A stretch of 7,102 bases of DNA from Dorea sp. GTDB taxonomy: Bacteria; Bacillota_A; Clostridia; Lachnospirales; Lachnospiraceae. Position 1 is the stretch's first letter. Every line of letters begins with the position of its first letter. Location: assembly GCA_016295505.1 (NCBI GenBank), contig JAEDLC010000094.1:1-7102 (forward strand). Direction: 5' to 3'. The notes beneath the pieces are model-generated. The model made no database searches, was not told the origin of the DNA, and worked only from the letters and a program-made list of their open reading frames with translations. Position numbers and translations under genes: made by a program. This document shows positions 5,693 through 7,102 of this stretch, in pieces.

Positions 5693-6526
5693 TCATATAC
5701 TCAGCTGCTGCTTCAGCATCTGTATCTCCTGTCTGTGCCCCGCATCATCCAGAGGCGTTTCCAGATAAAACGGAAGTCCTGAAAGTGCCGGATGCTTCAT
5801 CACCCTGAGCAAAGCCTCCAGTCCGATCTTTCCCCCTCCGATTACTGCATGCCGGTCTTTATGTGAACCAAAATCTTCCAGGCTGTCATTCAAGTGAACG
5901 GCCCGCAGATGTTTTAATCCCAGAACGCGATCAAACTCCCGGATCACCCCGTCCAGATCATGTACAATATCATAACCTGCTGCAAAAACATGACAGGTAT
6001 CCAGACAGATGCCGATTCTCTCCGGATGTCTGACTCCGTCCCGGATTGCCCTTAACTCTTCAAATCTTGTTCCGATTTCAGTTCCTTTCCCACTCATAGT
6101 CTCCAGAAGTACGGTGATCGATTCATTACCGGTAATTGCCTGATCCAGGCCTGCAATAATATTACGGATACCTGCTTCTGTTCCAATGCCGGTATGGCTG
6201 CCCGGATGAAAGACCATATTTTCTATCTCAAGTGCGTCCATTCTTGCAACATCCTCCCGGATCACCATGCACGCGAACTCATAGACCTTCTCTTTTTCAC
6301 TTGCAAGATTCATCGTATAAGGCGCATGTGCAAGCAGGGGACCGAATCCATGCTCTCTTCGTATCTTCTGAAACTTATCGATCTCCTGATCCGTATACTC
6401 TTTATACGTAGATCCTCTGGGATTCCTGCTGAAGATCTGCATGGTATTTGCTTCCATCGCCACCACATTCTCAGCCGTTTTTGCCAGTCCCTTTGCAATT
6501 GACATGTGAGTTCCTATCGTATACAT
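5693..6526 (-). CDS. nfo: Endonuclease IV (apurinic/apyrimidinic endonuclease)
   Basis: The 277-residue protein matches endonuclease IV, the zinc-dependent TIM-barrel nuclease that cuts 5' of abasic sites in base excision repair and removes 3'-blocking groups. All expected metal ligands can be placed: H67, H107, E142, D176, H179, H211, D224, H226 and E256. They lie in the family signatures LLETMSGKGTEIG (140-152), GICLDTCHVFAAGYD (172-186) and HLNDSLEDFGSHKDRHAVIGGG (211-232). The N-terminus IGTHMSIAKGL is typical and the length is normal. The ATG lies only 3 nt after the larE stop codon (minus strand reads TAG AAG ATG), and its AAAGGG site (plus 6533-6538) lies inside the end of larE. The two genes are therefore almost certainly on one transcript, with coupled translation. 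Confidence 0.96.
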   Translation of the reverse strand: MYTIGTHMSIAKGLAKTAENVVAMEANTMQIFSRNPRGSTYKEYTDQEIDKFQKIRREHGFGPLLAHAPYTMNLASEKEKVYEFACMVIREDVARMDALEIENMVFHPGSHTGIGTEAGIRNIIAGLDQAITGNESITVLLETMSGKGTEIGTRFEELRAIRDGVRHPERIGICLDTCHVFAAGYDIVHDLDGVIREFDRVLGLKHLRAVHLNDSLEDFGSHKDRHAVIGGGKIGLEALLRVMKHPALSGLPFYLETPLDDAGHRQEIQMLKQQLSI

Positions 6527-6529
6527 CTT

Positions 6530-7102
6530 CTACCCTTTCTGCTGCAGGTCATGGAGCAATACATCCTGACTTCCGGATCGGAATCCTTCCATGTCAATCG
6601 TCACATATACATACCCCTCTTCTTTTACCTGCTTCACTACTTCTTCACTTCGCTCCAGAAGCATTGGAATATCTTTCTTATCAACTTCTATTCTTACCAG
6701 ATTGCCGTGAACTCTCGTTCTGACATTATAAAAGCCCATCGCACGGATGCTCTGTTCCATAGCATCCACTTTCTGCATTTCTTCATATGTCAGATGCGTA
6801 TCGTATGGAAAACGTGTTGCAAGACATGGTGTTGAAGGTTTTTCCGCAGTTGATATGCCAAGTTCTTTTGCCAGCCTTCTGACATCCGCTTTGGTAAATC
6901 CCGCCTCAACAAGAGGACTTTTTATTCCAAGCTCTTTTAATGCCTGAATTCCCGGGCGGTATTCCTGTGTATCATCCAGATTTGTTCCTTCAATGATAGT
7001 GCGAATTCCCAGTTTTTCAGCTTCTTCCAGGACTCTGGTAAACATATATTTTTTACAGCGGTAACAACGATCCTTAGGATTATCTTCAATTCCGGCTTTC
7101 TT
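6530..7102 (-). CDS. larE: LarE-type ATP-dependent sulfur transferase, 5' end outside the window
   Basis: The visible part is the last 190 residues. The reading frame stays open to the right edge, so the N-terminal PP-loop (SGGxDS) is not seen. LarE adenylates and then sulfurates the pyridinium precursor of the nickel-pincer nucleotide, cofactor of lactate racemase and related LarA enzymes. Family features are NPKDRCYRCKKY at the start of the fragment, IIEGTNLDDTQEYRPG, an adenylate-site segment with EKPSTPCLATRFPY, and a C-terminal domain with RIEVDKKD. Cysteines at fragment positions 13 and 16 (RCYRC) plus 93 (PCLATR) form the three-cysteine set of LarE proteins reported to bind a [4Fe-4S] cluster, as opposed to the single sacrificial cysteine type. 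No larA, larB or larC is seen here, so the physiological target is open. An internal ATG at 7045 is not the start. Confidence 0.9.
   Translation of the reverse strand, partial: KKAGIEDNPKDRCYRCKKYMFTRVLEEAEKLGIRTIIEGTNLDDTQEYRPGIQALKELGIKSPLVEAGFTKADVRRLAKELGISTAEKPSTPCLATRFPYDTHLTYEEMQKVDAMEQSIRAMGFYNVRTRVHGNLVRIEVDKKDIPMLLERSEEVVKQVKEEGYVYVTIDMEGFRSGSQDVLLHDLQQKG

Overview
The window reads as chromosomal DNA from an anaerobic Firmicute, most likely a gut-type Lachnospiraceae (Clostridia). Reasons: purine-rich AGGAGG-type ribosome binding sites, moderate GC, a stand-alone iron-only hydrogenase-like protein, and a stand-alone YbaK/ProX-type tRNA deacylase. The taxon is an inference from gene style; no rRNA or other marker is present.

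All nine recognised genes lie on the minus strand and are tightly packed. In transcription order (right to left) they are: larE (5' end cut by the right edge), nfo (endonuclease IV), an aldo/keto reductase, trmO (tRNA m6t6A37 methyltransferase), a GNAT acetyltransferase, a small [FeFe]-hydrogenase-like iron-sulfur protein, a tRNA-dihydrouridine synthase, an HTH-cupin regulator, and a ProX-type alanyl-tRNA(Pro) deacylase. Gaps run from 3 to about 80 nt. Several ribosome binding sites overlap the upstream stop codon, so much of the run is probably cotranscribed. A promoter with a perfect TATAAT and an overlapping inverted repeat sits in front of the regulator gene. It splits off regulator-proX as a unit that can be transcribed separately and is perhaps autoregulated.

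Functionally this looks like a housekeeping mix. Three genes serve tRNA modification or quality control (trmO, dus, proX), one repairs DNA (nfo), one serves nickel-pincer cofactor synthesis or related sulfur transfer (larE), and two or three are redox or small-molecule enzymes. No mobile element, CRISPR array, RNA gene, prophage or obvious novel multi-gene system was seen.

The parts most worth a second look are the hydrogenase-like protein, with its unusual cysteine spacing and triple cysteine; the three-cysteine LarE, which may carry an iron-sulfur cluster; and the candidate operator of the HTH-cupin gene. Three genes (dus, the acetyltransferase and trmO) have in-frame upstream ATGs that would overlap the preceding gene. 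The ribosome binding sites argue for the shorter starts given here.
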